Shown here piece by piece: positions 43,859 to 52,374 of a stretch of 52,374 nucleotides of DNA. The notes below the pieces were generated by a model. The model did not search any database. It saw only the letters and a program-made list of their open reading frames with translations, and was not told the origin of the DNA. The DNA is from Azoarcus sp. (GTDB lineage: Bacteria; Pseudomonadota; Gammaproteobacteria; Burkholderiales; Rhodocyclaceae). The DNA lies in the NCBI GenBank assembly GCA_031258965.1, contig JAIRMC010000062.1:1-52374 (forward strand), in the 5' to 3' direction. How positions within the stretch are numbered: position 1 is the stretch's first letter; every line of letters begins with the position of its first letter. A program made the translations under genes and the position numbers.

Positions 43859-45283
43859 ATGCAATCGCAAGCGACTTATAACTACAAAGTCGTGCGTCAG
43901 TTCGCCATCATGACGGTGGTGTGGGGCATAGTGGGCATGCTTGTCGGCGTGATCGTCGCGGCACAGCTCGTATGGCCCGATCTGAACGTACTGGAATACC
44001 TGCATTTCGGCAGGTTGCGTCCGTTACACACAAACGCGGTAATCTTCGCGTTCGGCGGTTGCGCCTTGTTCGCAACATCCTTCTATGTCGTACAGCGAAC
44101 CTGTCATACCAGGCTGTTCGCGCCGGGGCTGGCTTCCTTCGTCTTCTGGGGCTGGCAACTCATCATCGTCGCGGCGGCTCTCACCCTTCCCCTCGGTATC
44201 ACCACAGGCAAGGAATACGCCGAACTCGAATGGCCGATCGACATCGCCATCGCCGTTGTCTGGGTGGCCTACGCAGTCGTGTTCTTCGGCACCATCGCCA
44301 CGCGCAAGGTCAGTCACATCTATGTGGCGAACTGGTTCTACGGCGCTTTCATCATCGCCGTGGCCCTGTTGCACATCGTCAATAGCGCGGAAATCCCGGT
44401 ATCGCTGCTCAAGTCCTACTCTGCCTACGCCGGTGTGCAGGACGCCATGGTGCAGTGGTGGTATGGCCACAACGCAGTGGGCTTCTTCCTGACCGCGGGC
44501 TTCCTGGGCATGATGTACTACTTCGTGCCCAAGCAGGCGGATCGGCCCATCTACTCGTACCGTCTGTCGGTAGTGCACTTCTGGGCGCTCATCTTCACCT
44601 ACATGTGGGCGGGGCCGCACCATCTGCATTACACCGCGCTGCCCGACTGGGCGCAGTCCGTCGGCATGCTTTTCTCGCTCATCCTGCTGGCCCCGTCCTG
44701 GGGTGGCATGATCAACGGCATCATGACGCTTTCGGGCGCGTGGCACAAACTGCGCACCGACCCGATCCTGAAGTTCATGATCACCTCGCTGTCGTTCTAC
44801 GGCATGTCGACCTTCGAGGGGCCGATGATGTCGGTGAAGAGCGTCAATGCGCTGTCTCACTACACCGACTGGACGGTCGGCCACGTGCACTCGGGCGCGC
44901 TGGGCTGGGTGGCGCTGATCTCGATCGGCGCGATCTACTTCCTGTTGCCGCGCCTGTATGGCAAGACCGAGATGTACAGCACCAAGCTGGTCAATACGCA
45001 CTTCTGGATAGCCACCGTCGGCATCGTGCTCTACATCGCCTCGATGTGGATCGCGGGCGTGATGCAAGGTCTGATGTGGCGCGCGACCAGCCCGGACGGC
45101 ACGCTCAGCTACGAGTTCGTCGAAGGCGTGAAAGCGACCTACCCGTTCTGGACCATCCGTCTGGTGGGCGGCACGCTCTTCCTCGTCGGCATGCTGGTCA
45201 TGTTCTACAACATGCTCAAGACCATCGCTGGCGCAAAAGCCTATAACGCTCCGGTGGTGGCTCCCGCTGCCGCCCACGCTTAA
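43859..45283 (+). CDS. ccoN: cbb3-type cytochrome c oxidase subunit I CcoN
   Basis: The 474-residue catalytic subunit with 12 helices carrying the low-spin haem b, haem b3 and CuB. Histidines in [30 protein letters not shown] and [11 protein letters not shown] are the expected ligands. The ATG at 43859 has GAGG eight bases upstream; a GTG three codons earlier is less likely. It reduces oxygen with high affinity, protecting nitrogenase while keeping respiration. Confidence 0.97.
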   Translation: MQSQATYNYKVVRQFAIMTVVWGIVGMLVGVIVAAQLVWPDLNVLEYLHFGRLRPLHTNAVIFAFGGCALFATSFYVVQRTCHTRLFAPGLASFVFWGWQLIIVAAALTLPLGITTGKEYAELEWPIDIAIAVVWVAYAVVFFGTIATRKVSHIYVANWFYGAFIIAVALLHIVNSAEIPVSLLKSYSAYAGVQDAMVQWWYGHNAVGFFLTAGFLGMMYYFVPKQADRPIYSYRLSVVHFWALIFTYMWAGPHHLHYTALPDWAQSVGMLFSLILLAPSWGGMINGIMTLSGAWHKLRTDPILKFMITSLSFYGMSTFEGPMMSVKSVNALSHYTDWTVGHVHSGALGWVALISIGAIYFLLPRLYGKTEMYSTKLVNTHFWIATVGIVLYIASMWIAGVMQGLMWRATSPDGTLSYEFVEGVKATYPFWTIRLVGGTLFLVGMLVMFYNMLKTIAGAKAYNAPVVAPAAAHA

Positions 45284-45298
45284 GTCGGAGATTCAGAC

Positions 45299-45931
45299 AT
45301 GGCTCAATCAAAACACGACGCGATTGAACGCAACGTATTCCTTATGATCGTCCTCACTCTGCTCGCAGTCAGCGTGGGGGGATTGGTGGAAATCGTTCCG
45401 CTGTTCTTTCAGACATCGACGACGACGGCGGTAGACGACAAGGGCAATGCGCTCGACGTAAAGCCCTACGACGCGCTCCGCCTCGCTGGCCGAGACATCT
45501 ACATCCGTGAAGGCTGCTACAACTGTCATTCGCAGATGATTCGTCCCTTCCGTTCCGAGACCGAGCGTTATGGTCATTACTCGGTGGCGGGCGAGTTCAT
45601 CTACGACCATCCATTCCAGTGGGGTTCAAAGCGGACAGGGCCGGATCTGGCCCGCGTCGGCGCCCGTTACACGGATGAATGGCAGCGCGTGCACCTTCTC
45701 AATCCGCGCGACGTCGTACCGGAGTCGAACATGCCGGCGTTCCCGTGGCTCGACCGCCCGCTTCAGGCGGCTGACATCGGGGCGCGCATGAAGGCGTTGC
45801 GCTTGGTCGGCGTGCCTTACACCGATAGCGAGATCGCCGATGCACCGGCGGCGGTTGTCGGCAAGACCGAACTTGACGCCGTGGTTGCCTACCTCCAGGG
45901 GTTGGGCTTGGCGCTTCGTAACGTAAGGTAA
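45299..45931 (+). CDS. ccoO: cbb3 oxidase monohaem subunit CcoO
   Basis: A 210-residue membrane-anchored cytochrome c. One N-terminal helix, then haem motif CYNCH at 73-77 in [14 protein letters not shown], with the axial methionine probably in [10 protein letters not shown]. It follows ccoN after 15 bases. Confidence 0.97.
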   Translation: MAQSKHDAIERNVFLMIVLTLLAVSVGGLVEIVPLFFQTSTTTAVDDKGNALDVKPYDALRLAGRDIYIREGCYNCHSQMIRPFRSETERYGHYSVAGEFIYDHPFQWGSKRTGPDLARVGARYTDEWQRVHLLNPRDVVPESNMPAFPWLDRPLQAADIGARMKALRLVGVPYTDSEIADAPAAVVGKTELDAVVAYLQGLGLALRNVR

Positions 45932-45948
45932 GACGGGATTGCGCCGCC

Positions 45949-46137
45949 ATGGTTGAAGTTGTCAATAACCTGAGAACCATCGTCATCGTATTGAGCCTGC
46001 TGTGCTTCGTAGCCATCTGCTATTGGGCATACAGCAAACATGCGAAGACAGGGTTCGACGAGGCGGCGCAGTTGCCTCTGGCCGATGACGATATACCGGC
46101 AAGTCCGGCTGACAAGGAAGGAATGACAAATGGCTGA
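45949..46137 (+). CDS. ccoQ: cbb3 oxidase small subunit CcoQ
   Basis: A 62-residue single-helix protein (about 8-28) with an acidic tail. CcoQ stabilises the complex and the CcoP contact. It overlaps ccoP by eight bases. Confidence 0.9.
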   Translation: MVEVVNNLRTIVIVLSLLCFVAICYWAYSKHAKTGFDEAAQLPLADDDIPASPADKEGMTNG

Positions 46138-47098
46138 CTTTATCAGCGGTTTCTGGAACTTATACGTGACGGGCCTCGTTGCTTTTGGCCTGCTGTTCTG
46201 TCTCGTCGTGTTGGTCACGAACATGACGTCGCAGGGCGCTGGAGAACCCAAATTGCAGGCGCACGTCTGGGACGAAAACCTGAGGGAATACAACAACCCG
46301 CTGCCGCGCTGGTGGTTGTACCTGTTTTGGGCGACCGTCATTTTTTCAATCTTCTATCTCTACCTGTTCCCGGGTTTCGGTTCCCGGCACAGCGATCCGG
46401 CTGATCCAGCCAAGGATCGCGGCCTGCGCGCCGAGTATGCGAAGGAAATCAGGAGCGCCAACAAGCAGTATGGCCCGATCTTCGAGAAGTATCTGGGGAC
46501 GGATCTGGCTGCCTTGTCGGCGGATCCTGCGGCGGTCGCGGCGGGCAAGCGCCTGTTCCTGACCTATTGTTCGCAGTGCCATGGTTCGGCGGCCAGGGGC
46601 GCCAAGGGCAAGAGCTACGGCTTCCCCGACCTGACCGATAGCGACTGGCTGTATGGCGGCGATCCGGCGACCATCAAGACCAGCATCGAAGGTGGCCGCG
46701 CCGGGGTGATGACAGCCTTTGGCGGCACGCTCAACAGTGAGCAGACCAGGGATGTAGCCAACTATGTGCGTTTGATCGCCGGTCTGGGTTCGGATGCGGC
46801 CCGTGCTGCTCGTGGCAGGGATGTTTTCGCCACCAACTGCACTGTCTGCCATGGGCCGGAGGGCAAGGGTGCGAGATCCATGGGCGAGGCATTCGCCGTA
46901 CTGGGCGCCCCCGATCTCACCGATGGCATATGGCTGTACAGCAACTCGGAAGAAGCCATCATCGACGGCGTTACCAGAGGCCGCAATGCTGGCCCGGACA
47001 GCGTGACCAACACCATGCCTGCTTGGAAGGATTTTCTTGGCGATGCCAAGGTACACATCCTCGCGGCGTATGTGTATAGCCTGAACAACAAGAAATAA
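46130..47098 (+). CDS. ccoP: cbb3 oxidase dihaem subunit CcoP
   Basis: A 322-residue dihaem cytochrome c. Two N-terminal helices are followed by haem motifs CSQCH (147-151) and CTVCH (237-241), each in a cytochrome-c domain. The segment YNNPLPRWW is the family mark. It ends the ccoNOQP operon before a strong terminator. Confidence 0.97.
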   Translation: MADFISGFWNLYVTGLVAFGLLFCLVVLVTNMTSQGAGEPKLQAHVWDENLREYNNPLPRWWLYLFWATVIFSIFYLYLFPGFGSRHSDPADPAKDRGLRAEYAKEIRSANKQYGPIFEKYLGTDLAALSADPAAVAAGKRLFLTYCSQCHGSAARGAKGKSYGFPDLTDSDWLYGGDPATIKTSIEGGRAGVMTAFGGTLNSEQTRDVANYVRLIAGLGSDAARAARGRDVFATNCTVCHGPEGKGARSMGEAFAVLGAPDLTDGIWLYSNSEEAIIDGVTRGRNAGPDSVTNTMPAWKDFLGDAKVHILAAYVYSLNNKK

Positions 47099-47105
47099 AA
47101 CAGGG

Positions 47106-47147
47106 AAGATGGCCCCGGATGCGAAACTGTCCGGGGCCGTCTTTTCC
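47106..47147 (+). terminator. terminator after ccoP
   Basis: AAGATGGCCCCGGA pairs with TCCGGGGCCGTCTT (14 pairs, one G-U) over a 10-base loop, then TT and C-rich sequence. Confidence 0.8.
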
Positions 47148-47197
47148 CCCTGCCGGGCGGAATATCCCGGTACTCTGCCGAGAGGAGGGCTATTCCA

Positions 47198-48640
47198 ATG
47201 AGTGATACTATCTCCGATACATCTTCCCCTGCATCCTCTTCGATTCCTGTTCCAGCACGGGGAAAGAAAGAAAACGGCGGATTGTATACAGCCCACAAAA
47301 AGATTTATGTCCGTTCGACCAGAGGTTTTTTTACCAGATGGCGATGGGCGTTGGTCGTGTTTACCCAGATCATTTTCTACGGCCTGCCCTGGCTGACCTG
47401 GAATGATCGCCAAGCGGTGCTGCTGCATCTGGTCGAACGGAAGTTTTACATTTTCGGTTGGGTTTTCTGGCCGCAGGATGTGTTCTTCCTGGCGATTCTG
47501 CTGATTATTTCCGCGTATTCATTGTTCTTTTTCACCGCGATCGCTGGGCGATTGTGGTGTGGTTACGCCTGTCCGCAGACGGTGTACACCGAGATTTTCT
47601 TATGGATCGAGCAAAAAATCGAAGGTGAGCATCTCAAGCGGGCAAAACTTGATGCCTCGCCGATGGACAGGCGCAAATTCCTCATCAAAACGGCCAAATA
47701 CATGGCGTGGGCCGCGTTGGCGCTATGGACGGGCTTCACCTTTGTCGCCTATTTTTCGCCGCTCGATGAATTGCTTGGCTCGGTGTTCACCCTGGATTTC
47801 GGGTCATGGGAAACATTCTGGATTCTGTTTTACGGCACATTCACGTTTGTGTTTGCCGGTTTCATGCGTGAGCAGGTGTGCAAGTTCATGTGCCCGTATG
47901 CTCGCTTCCAGTCGGTGATGTTCGATCCCGATACACTGGTGATCACCTACGACGAAGCGCGCGGCGAGCCGCGCGGCGTGCACCGCAAAGGCGAGGCGGC
48001 GGCGGGCAAGGGCGATTGCATCGACTGTGGAATTTGCGTTCAGGTCTGCCCGACCGGCGTCGACATCCGAAATGGCCTGCAATATGAATGCATTGGCTGT
48101 GCGGCCTGCGTCGATGCCTGCGACCAGATCATGGACAAGGTAGGCGCGCCGCGCGGACTGGTGCGCTATTCGACCGAGACCGCCCTCAAGCGGGGTTGGG
48201 GAAGGTCGGAAATCTTCCACCACATATTGCGTCTGCGCACCCTGGTTTATGGCGCAGTATTGCTCCTTATCGGCAGCGCCTTCATATGGGGGCTGGCCAC
48301 GCGGATACCGCTGCGGGTCGATGTCATTCGTGACCGGGCTTCGCTTGGGCAAGAAATTCCCGGCGGGCTGATCGAAAACGTGTACATGTTGCACATCATG
48401 AACATGACCGAACAGCCACGGGTCTTCACTGTCGGAGTGGAAGGTCTGCGCGAGGCGCAAATTCCCGGCGAACGCCGGGTCGAGGTGGAGGCGGCGCAAT
48501 CCCATGAAGTTACCTTGCGGGTGCATGTGCCGTTGGACGCGGGCGAACAGGGCGCGAACAGGATATTTTTCGAGGTTTCTGCCGAAGACGATCCCAGCGT
48601 GAGACGGCGGGAAAAAGCGACCTTCTTTTTCCCCGGCTGA
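47198..48640 (+). CDS. ccoG: cbb3 oxidase accessory ferredoxin-type protein CcoG
   Basis: A 480-residue polytopic protein that helps reduce copper for CcoN assembly. It has a GRLWCGYACPQT motif (C121), KFMCPYARFQ and two cytoplasmic cluster motifs near C274 (CIDCGICVQVCP) and C298 (CIGCAACVDACD), then a C-terminal immunoglobulin-like domain. The N-terminal 25 residues are Ser/Pro-rich. It opens the ccoG-ccoH unit. Confidence 0.95.
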   Translation: MSDTISDTSSPASSSIPVPARGKKENGGLYTAHKKIYVRSTRGFFTRWRWALVVFTQIIFYGLPWLTWNDRQAVLLHLVERKFYIFGWVFWPQDVFFLAILLIISAYSLFFFTAIAGRLWCGYACPQTVYTEIFLWIEQKIEGEHLKRAKLDASPMDRRKFLIKTAKYMAWAALALWTGFTFVAYFSPLDELLGSVFTLDFGSWETFWILFYGTFTFVFAGFMREQVCKFMCPYARFQSVMFDPDTLVITYDEARGEPRGVHRKGEAAAGKGDCIDCGICVQVCPTGVDIRNGLQYECIGCAACVDACDQIMDKVGAPRGLVRYSTETALKRGWGRSEIFHHILRLRTLVYGAVLLLIGSAFIWGLATRIPLRVDVIRDRASLGQEIPGGLIENVYMLHIMNMTEQPRVFTVGVEGLREAQIPGERRVEVEAAQSHEVTLRVHVPLDAGEQGANRIFFEVSAEDDPSVRRREKATFFFPG

Positions 48641-48661
48641 TTTTGAAACAGGAAAGAATTG

Positions 48662-49207
48662 ATGGATTCGCAAATAACGGGCGTGCGTGATGAACCTTGG
48701 CATCGGCAAGGCTGGCCGTGGTTCCTGATCGCATTACCTGCAATCGCCGTAGTGGCGGGAATCGTAACGCTGATCCTTGCCCACCGCAGTTGGGATGGTC
48801 TCGTATCCGACGACTATTACAAAGAGGGTCAGAGCATCGTGCAAGTCGTCGACCGTCTTGAGTATGCGCGGGAAATGGGCCTGTCGGCGCGCGCGCGGGT
48901 GCGCGATGGCGCAATCAGCGTCGAATTGTCCATTGAGCGGGAAGAAGATCTGCCCGCAACGCTTTATTTGACCATTGTCCATCCGACCCATAGTGGATCT
49001 GATCAGCAAGTATTGCTACAGAAAGGGTCGGACGGCGTGTATTCGGGAGAAATCGCTCCGTTGCGTGCTGGCCGTTGGAGTTTCCGGCTGGAAGACAGCC
49101 TGAAAAGCGAGCGTGAGTTGAAAAACAACCCCCGAAGTTGGCGCATGGACGGAATTGCCAATCTCCCGATGGAAACGGAGATATTGCTTGAGCCGTTCAA
49201 TTCTTAA
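48662..49207 (+). CDS. ccoH: FixH/CcoH-family cbb3 assembly protein
   Basis: A 181-residue FixH/CcoH protein with one helix (about 17-41) and a periplasmic beta domain; the segment VSDDYYKEGQ is the family mark. The frame opens at a TTG one codon earlier, but the ATG is preferred. It follows ccoG by 21 bases. CcoH is needed for cbb3 assembly. Confidence 0.9.
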   Translation: MDSQITGVRDEPWHRQGWPWFLIALPAIAVVAGIVTLILAHRSWDGLVSDDYYKEGQSIVQVVDRLEYAREMGLSARARVRDGAISVELSIEREEDLPATLYLTIVHPTHSGSDQQVLLQKGSDGVYSGEIAPLRAGRWSFRLEDSLKSERELKNNPRSWRMDGIANLPMETEILLEPFNS

Positions 49208-49230
49208 ACTGCTGAAGGAGGTGCTCCACC

Positions 49231-49407
49231 ATGGCACTAGAACTTTTTTCGACGTCGTTTGGCATGCTCAGCCTGATTACCATCTTGGGCGTGATTGTCA
49301 TAGCTGCTTTTTGCATTCGCTATTTTACGAATCGCATTGCGGAAGATGAGCGCAGGGCCGCGCAGCAGTGTGCAGCGCAGCAGCGCGAAAGGGGCGCCAA
49401 GGCGTAA
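49231..49407 (+). CDS. DUF3149 small membrane protein
   Basis: A 58-residue protein with one hydrophobic helix (about 9-31) followed by a charged amphipathic tail rich in Arg, Gln and Glu. It fits the DUF3149 family, small proteins seen in betaproteobacteria near cbb3 genes. AAGGAGGTG lies at ideal spacing before the ATG, a stronger site than any neighbour has. It probably belongs with the oxidase unit. Function unknown. Confidence 0.8.
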   Translation: MALELFSTSFGMLSLITILGVIVIAAFCIRYFTNRIAEDERRAAQQCAAQQRERGAKA

Positions 49408-49414
49408 CCTCTGC

Positions 49415-49458
49415 CTGACACAAAAACGGCCCGGTCAACCGGGCCGTTTTTGTGTCAG
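49415..49458. terminator. bidirectional terminator
   Basis: Perfect 20-bp arms (outer part CTGACACAAAAACGGCCCGG) around a TCAA loop. The A5 and T5 tracts serve as the U-run on either strand, ending both the DUF3149 gene and the universal stress protein gene. Confidence 0.9.
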
Positions 49459-49497
49459 AAAGTGGAAACGGCGGAAACGAAAGAAGCAGCAAGCGTT

Positions 49498-49941
49498 TCA
49501 GCGGTAAACAAGCACCGGGGTTTTGCTGTGCGTGAGCACTTTTTGCGTCTCGCTGCCTAGCAGCAAACCGGCAATGCCGCGGCGCCCATGCGAGGCCATG
49601 AAAATCAGATCGCAGCCATGTCGATCGGTGGCATTGACGATCGCCTCATAAGGGACTTCGTTGACCTGTGTGTCCGTGCTGGCGGTGATTCCCTCCACCT
49701 CTGCCGCCGCCTTGGCGCGATCCAGAATGCGTTGGGCTTCCTGTTGCGCGGATTGGGCGAACTGCTCCGGGGTGGTAGGGTCGATCAGCGCGCCCTCGCC
49801 ATAGATGGGCATCGGGAAATCGGGTTGCGAGTAAAAAAAAGTGATGCGGGCCTCGATTTCCTTGGCGAAAGCAATGGCGCGGGTAACGGCGGTATCGGAC
49901 AAAGGCGACCCGTCGATTGGTACAAGGATGTGCTTGAACAT
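49498..49941 (-). CDS. universal stress protein (UspA family)
   Basis: A 147-residue ATP-binding-type USP domain: MFKHILVPIDGSPLSDTA at the start, and the G-x2-G-x9-G-(S/T) signature late in the chain (ASHGRRGIAGLLLGSET). The 331 bases upstream hold an imperfect FNR-like box (50214-50227). GAGGGAA precedes the ATG. Confidence 0.93.
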   Translation of the reverse strand: MFKHILVPIDGSPLSDTAVTRAIAFAKEIEARITFFYSQPDFPMPIYGEGALIDPTTPEQFAQSAQQEAQRILDRAKAAAEVEGITASTDTQVNEVPYEAIVNATDRHGCDLIFMASHGRRGIAGLLLGSETQKVLTHSKTPVLVYR

Positions 49942-50272
49942 GGCGTGGTTCCCTCTTGTAGTTAGCTAGCTGATTATAGCGACAGAATTTCGATAGTTTG
50001 TGCTTAATGTGCGGCAATGGCGCGAATTCCGCCAGGGGATATTTTTTCTCCAATCCGTATCGGGAGTGTGTAAAAAGCATTATGACGACTGTTATTGCGG
50101 ACGTTATCATGCCCAGGGCCGTAAAAGTTGTATGCCGAAGCGGCGGAAAGCGTGTGTCGTGCCTGCCATGACAATGCACCCCGCAACGGTAGCAGGGCAG
50201 GGCGGGGGGGACTTTGATCAAAGTTAAACCCTGCATGTGCCACTTGGTCACACGGACAAAAGGGAGAGAGCC
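49942..50272. other. divergent usp-phaC intergenic region
   Basis: 331 bases without a gene. It holds a partial FNR-like element TTGAT-CAAA-GTTAA (50214-50227), embedded in the palindrome CTTTGATCAAAG. It may control either gene; the spacing fits neither start well. Confidence 0.4.
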
Positions 50273-52057
50273 ATGACCAGAAGCAGCACGACCGGAGAGA
50301 GCGGGCAAGCGCGCGACCATACCGCACGGCATGACGGGGTTTTCGACCCCGGGCTAGTCTTGAAAGAAACCATGCACAAGCTGCATGAGGGCATCGAAGG
50401 GTCTGTCGACCCCATCGGCATGGGGGCGCCCATCATCCACGCGCAGTTAGCGTGGATGCTGCATCCACAAGAGTTTACCGAGCGGATTGCGCGCTTGTCG
50501 TCCGACTTATGGAAACTGTATCTCCACACCCTGACCCGGCTGACGGGGCGCGAAAGCGTAGACCCCATCCTGCCGCATCCCGACGACGTCCGCTTTGCCG
50601 ATCCGGTCTGGAGGCAATCCGCTTCCTGGGACTTGATAAAAGAGTGGTATCTCGCCTTCACCCACAACATGCAGGACATGCTCTACGACACACCGGGGCT
50701 TAGCGGCAAAGAACGGCGCAAGGCGGCGTTTTGGTGGCGGAAATGGCTCAATGCGGTAGCGCCGACCAATTTCTTGCTGACCAATCCGGTCGCTTTGCGG
50801 AAAGCCGCCGAGACTCGCGGGGAGAGCCTTGTCGCCGGGTTCCAGAATTTCCTTGAAGATCTGCGGGCGGGCACGGTGCGGATGACGCCACTCGACGGCT
50901 TCAAGGTTGGCGTCAATCTCGCCACCACGCCGGGCGCGGTGATATTCCGCAACCAGCTTGTCGAAGTCATCCACTACACCCCGACCCAGCCCAAGGTGCA
51001 TGCCGAGCCGGTGGTGATCGTCACGCCGTGGATCAACAAGTTCTACATTCTCGATCTCAACGAAAAGAAAAGCATGGTGCGCTTCCTGCTCGACCAGGGG
51101 CTGGACGTATACATCACCAGTTGGAAGAACCCGGACGAGTCGATGCGCAATACAACCTTCGACGATTACCTGCTCAACGGGATACAGGCGATCATCGACG
51201 TCGCGCGCAACTTCAGCGGCGCGCCCAAAGTGCACGCGGTAGGCTACTGCATTGGCGGCACGGCGCTGACGATGTACATGGCCTGGGCGAACCGGCACTT
51301 CAAGCCCGAAGAAGTCCCTGTCGCCGATTTCACCCTTTTCACCACGCTCGTCGACTTCAGCAAACCGGGCGACATCGAAGTCTTCATCGATCCCCCGACC
51401 ATCCGCTACCTTGGCGACAACATGGCGCGCAAAGGGTATTTCGACGGCAAGGAAATGGCGGCCTCCTTCCGGCTACTGCGCTCGAACAGCCTGATCTGGA
51501 CCTACGTCGTCCATGGCTGGCTGTACGGCGAGCCACTGACGCCGTTCGACGTCCTGTTCTGGAACATGGACTGCACCCGTCTGCCCTGCGCGATGCACCT
51601 GTGGTACCTGCGCGAACTTTACCTCCACAACCGCCTGATTCACCGTGATGCCCTCACCGTGGCGGGCGAGCCGCTCGACCTTGCCCGCATTACCCAACCG
51701 CTCTACGCCGTATCGGCAGAGGACGACCACATTGCGCCCTGGGCGCAGACCTTCCGCATCAACAACATCGTCAACGGCCCCAAGCGTTATGTGCTCTCCA
51801 GTTCCGGCCACATCTTCGGCATCGTCAATCCGGTAGTAAACCCGCCCAAGCGCCGTTACTGGATCGGCGAGCCGCGCCGTTCCGACACCGCCGAACATTG
51901 GCGAAGCACGGCAAGCGAGCAGCAAGGGTCGTGGTGGCCGGACTGGGTGGAATGGCTCAGGCCGCGTGTCGGCAACCTAGTGGAAGCCAGACCGGCAGCC
52001 AGCAAGCAATATCCGCAATTGGCCCCTGCGCCGGGAACTTACGTGACCGAGTCTTGA
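50273..52057 (+). CDS. phaC: class I poly(3-hydroxyalkanoate) synthase PhaC
   Basis: A 594-residue PHA synthase that polymerises hydroxyacyl-CoA into storage polymer. The catalytic triad is C326 in GYCIGG, D485 in EDDHIAPW and H513 in SSGHIFG. The N-terminal domain and length fit class I (no PhaE/PhaR). AGGGAGAG precedes the ATG at 50273; the frame opens 12 codons earlier without a better site. No phaA/B genes are in the window. Confidence 0.95.
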   Translation: MTRSSTTGESGQARDHTARHDGVFDPGLVLKETMHKLHEGIEGSVDPIGMGAPIIHAQLAWMLHPQEFTERIARLSSDLWKLYLHTLTRLTGRESVDPILPHPDDVRFADPVWRQSASWDLIKEWYLAFTHNMQDMLYDTPGLSGKERRKAAFWWRKWLNAVAPTNFLLTNPVALRKAAETRGESLVAGFQNFLEDLRAGTVRMTPLDGFKVGVNLATTPGAVIFRNQLVEVIHYTPTQPKVHAEPVVIVTPWINKFYILDLNEKKSMVRFLLDQGLDVYITSWKNPDESMRNTTFDDYLLNGIQAIIDVARNFSGAPKVHAVGYCIGGTALTMYMAWANRHFKPEEVPVADFTLFTTLVDFSKPGDIEVFIDPPTIRYLGDNMARKGYFDGKEMAASFRLLRSNSLIWTYVVHGWLYGEPLTPFDVLFWNMDCTRLPCAMHLWYLRELYLHNRLIHRDALTVAGEPLDLARITQPLYAVSAEDDHIAPWAQTFRINNIVNGPKRYVLSSSGHIFGIVNPVVNPPKRRYWIGEPRRSDTAEHWRSTASEQQGSWWPDWVEWLRPRVGNLVEARPAASKQYPQLAPAPGTYVTES

Positions 52058-52095
52058 AAACCCGCCCGTGACAAGGGGCGATGCCAATCCCCGCC

Positions 52096-52170
52096 ATTGT
52101 GAAGGGCAACGCCAACATCCGTCATTGCGAGGAGTGAACCGACGTGGCAATCCATACGCCGTCCGGATTG
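52096..52170 (+). repeat. dispersed intergenic repeat copies
   Basis: Contains GTCATTGCGAGGAGTGAAC then CGACGTGGCAATCCA, with a weaker leading copy (CCATTGTGAAGGGCAA). This is the best-preserved plus-strand copy. Confidence 0.75.
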
Positions 52171-52239
52171 CTGCTGTGTAAAGCCGTCACACCACTGCCT
52201 GGACAAACAAAATGAGTGCCCGCGATATCAGAGCCGCAT

Positions 52240-52277
52240 GTTGCGTCCGTCCGGGACAAGTCCCGGACGGACGCAAC
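52240..52277. repeat. perfect palindrome with 18-bp arms
   Basis: GTTGCGTCCGTCCGGGAC, AA, and the exact complement. The right arm runs into the first unit of the tandem array. Confidence 0.85.
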
Positions 52278-52374
52278 ACTTGTCTTGCTCGGACGCAACA
52301 CTTGTCTTGCTCGGACGCAACACTTGTCTTGCTCGGACGCAACACTTGTCTTGCTCGGACGCAACACTTGTCTT
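52269..52374. repeat. 22-bp direct tandem repeat, cut by the window end
   Basis: Four identical units beginning GGACGCAACACTTGTCTTGC (then TC) plus 18 bases of a fifth; no spacers. It continues beyond the window. Confidence 0.9.

Noticed and set aside
50214-50227. Functional FNR box for usp or phaC
   Set aside because: Only one half-site is perfect and the distance fits neither start; kept only as a note in the intergenic entry.
52269-52374. CRISPR array
   Set aside because: The 22-base units are directly adjacent with no spacers, and no cas genes are near.

Overview
The window looks like a GC-rich betaproteobacterial chromosome, most likely of the Rhodocyclales/Azoarcus-Dechloromonas type. 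The basis is the mix of a NifA/sigma-54 nif cluster, an Rnf complex, cbb3 oxidase with FNR-type boxes, a class I PHA synthase, a PEP-CTERM remnant and the lnt-corC-ybeY-phoH-miaB block. This is inference from gene content; no database search was possible.

Layout: (1) 1-640 is a mosaic of broken pieces: a headless MCE/MlaD-like fragment, an AT-richer decayed frame and a possible transposase start. (2) 643-1701 is a TerC-family membrane protein. (3) 2172-9361 holds two nitrogen-fixation operons on the minus strand: nifE-nifN-nifX-rseC-like-DUF269-fdxB and nifB-ferredoxin-nifQ. (4) 9631-11650 is housekeeping (uracil-DNA glycosylase, rimI, tsaB). (5) 11982-17266 is rnfABCDGEH on the plus strand. 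nifE, nifB and rnfA each have a textbook sigma-54 promoter and an upstream TGT-N10-ACA NifA site, so Rnf is probably the electron feed to nitrogenase. (6) 17452-33512 is mixed housekeeping: cytochrome c, glutamine amidotransferase, response regulator, YbhB, lnt, corC, ybeY, phoH, miaB, hydrolase, gap, rlmJ, ClC, an ODP-like metallo-beta-lactamase-fold protein and dgt. (7) 33753-39885 is gltBD, which assimilates the ammonium made by nitrogenase. (8) 39916-40660 is a tRNA-Ser followed by a truncated PEP-CTERM gene and an Rpn-like nuclease remnant, a small recombination scar. (9) 40703-49407 is the cbb3 oxidase locus ccoI-ccoS, ccoNOQP, ccoG-ccoH and a DUF3149 small membrane protein. (10) 49498-52057 is a universal stress protein and phaC. 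(11) The right end holds a dispersed GTCATTGCGAGGAGCGAAGC-type repeat, a perfect 18-bp-arm palindrome and a 22-bp tandem repeat that runs off the window.

The theme is microaerobic or anaerobic diazotrophy: nitrogenase cofactor assembly, Rnf-driven reductant, a high-affinity oxidase, ammonium assimilation and carbon storage.

The most novel signals are: a candidate FNR-controlled small RNA of about 104 nt between ccoS and ccoN; an rseC-family gene translationally coupled inside the nif operon; an intergenic repeat read through in frame inside a uracil-DNA glycosylase; a YbeY with an extra N-terminal domain; and the tRNA-Ser/PEP-CTERM junction.
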